The notes below the pieces were generated by a model. That model was not told where the DNA came from and did no database searches. It was given only the letters and a program-made list of their open reading frames with translations. This document shows positions 63,636 to 64,000 of a stretch of DNA of 64,000 nucleotides, one piece after another. This DNA is from Roseivivax sp. THAF197b (GTDB taxonomy: Bacteria; Pseudomonadota; Alphaproteobacteria; Rhodobacterales; Rhodobacteraceae). The translations under genes and the position numbers were made by a program. Position 1 is the stretch's first letter. Each line of letters opens with the position of its first letter. Where the stretch lies: contig NZ_CP045318.1 in assembly GCF_009363255.1 (NCBI RefSeq), positions 2,159,501-2,223,500 on the forward strand, written 5' to 3'.

Positions 63636-63721
63636 TGGTACCCGAGGTCGGACTCGAACCGACAAGGTGTTGCCACCGGGGGATTTTGAATCCCCTGCGT
63701 CTACCATTCCGCCACTCGGGC
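63636..63721 (-). tRNA. tRNA-Leu (anticodon CAA)
   Basis: An 86-base tRNA on the minus strand. The acceptor arm GCCCGAG/CTCGGGT is followed by A and an encoded CCA. The anticodon loop TTCAAAA within the stem GGGGA/TCCCC gives anticodon CAA, reading UUG. The long variable arm GGTG/CACC is typical of leucine tRNAs, and the T-arm GTCGG-TTCGAGT-CCGAC is canonical. Confidence 0.95.
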
Positions 63722-63834
63722 ACGCGCCGCCGGGATAGCGGGACGGAGACACTTCGTCCAGATCAAAACCGGCTTTCTTGACGTGATCGCGGCACCATGC
63801 TCAGAGGGCGCAACAGGCGACAAGGACACCCGAC

Positions 63835-64000
63835 ATGCTGCGACCGATGTACGACAAGACGCTGAGGCTCGCCGATCATCCGCGCGCGCTTTGGGTGTTG
63901 GCCTTCATCTCCTTCATCGAGAGCTCGGTCTTTCCGATCCCGCCCGACGTGATGATGATTCCGATGATTCTCGCCGCACCCCGCCGGGCCTGGCTGATCG
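63835..64000 (+). CDS. YqaA/DedA-like membrane protein (3' end cut by window)
   Basis: The first 55 codons of an integral membrane protein. The ATG at 63835 has an AAGGA site eight bases upstream and opens MLRPMYDKTLRLADHPRALW. An amphipathic helix with FISFIESSVFPIPPDVMMIPMILA follows. The F-x-E-S-S-x-F-P-x-P-P-D motif is the signature of the YqaA / SNARE-associated (DedA-type) family of small membrane proteins implicated in membrane homeostasis. The rest lies outside the window. Confidence 0.85.
   Translation, partial: MLRPMYDKTLRLADHPRALWVLAFISFIESSVFPIPPDVMMIPMILAAPRRAWLI

Noticed and set aside
63636..63721. tRNA-Leu as an integration site with attachment repeats
   Set aside because: No direct repeat of the tRNA 3' end and no integrase were seen in the window, so only the proximity to the exported block is noted.

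Overview
The window is high-GC DNA that looks like the chromosome of a Rhodobacteraceae (Roseobacter-type) alphaproteobacterium. The grounds are the fused envelope-biogenesis order pyrH / frr-uppS-cdsA-dxr-rseP-bamA-skp-fabZ-lpxA-lpxI-lpxB, an IalB protein, a TRAP transporter, Hint-domain secreted proteins, HWE-type kinase signalling and dense ATGA-type gene overlaps. No plasmid, phage or CRISPR signature was seen, so it reads as a core chromosome with several accessory blocks. Layout: (1) 1-2.2 kb: the start of a HerA/DUF853-type ATPase on the minus strand, a 450-base gap with two tandem plus-strand hairpin terminators but no gene in front of them, then an IalB-family secreted protein. (2) 2.2-13.8 kb: a long minus-strand run for ribosome recycling, undecaprenyl phosphate, CDP-diacylglycerol, isoprenoids, the RseP protease, a 41-residue membrane protein, BamA, Skp, FabZ and lipid A synthesis (lpxA, lpxI, lpxB). 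A Hint-domain gene on the plus strand separates this run from pyrH (15.2-15.9 kb). (3) 16-29 kb: miaA, an AraC regulator with an orphan peptide-type solute-binding protein, a lytic transglycosylase, ssb, an M50-CBS protease, aroK-aroB, a 49-residue membrane protein, a 528-residue exported protein, xerD, a CorC/CNNM-type transporter and a GAF-HWE histidine kinase. (4) 29.3-36.3 kb: a MobA-like nucleotidyltransferase and a cyanate cluster. The cluster holds a Tat-type binding protein, permease, ATPase, DUF1348 protein and cyanase. It is divergent from a PAS-AAA-Fis regulator whose GAFTGA loop is altered. (5) 36.4-39.4 kb: a 992-residue RTX protein with two cadherin-like repeats and a C-terminal Hint domain, followed by a 760-base intergenic region. 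(6) 40.1-46.6 kb: a LysR regulator and an operon of DUF1445, a TRAP transporter (P, Q, M), pxpB and pxpC, suggesting 5-oxoproline or a related lactam as substrate. (7) 46.9-52.2 kb: a succinate-semialdehyde-type dehydrogenase, a small SH3 lipoprotein, a GAF histidine kinase, a class III CoA-transferase and a YfcG-like GST. (8) 52.2-62.7 kb: a block of mostly unrecognised exported or membrane proteins. It includes a trypsin-fold serine protease, a tandem paralogous pair, a 1591-residue protein with peptidoglycan-binding and LprI-like domains, and an M15 peptidase translationally coupled to it. This is the best candidate for an undescribed, cell-wall-facing system. (9) 62.9-64 kb: a cupin protein, tRNA-Leu(CAA) with an encoded CCA end, and the start of a YqaA/DedA-like membrane protein. 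Family calls come from reading motifs by eye. No search was run, and residue positions are approximate.
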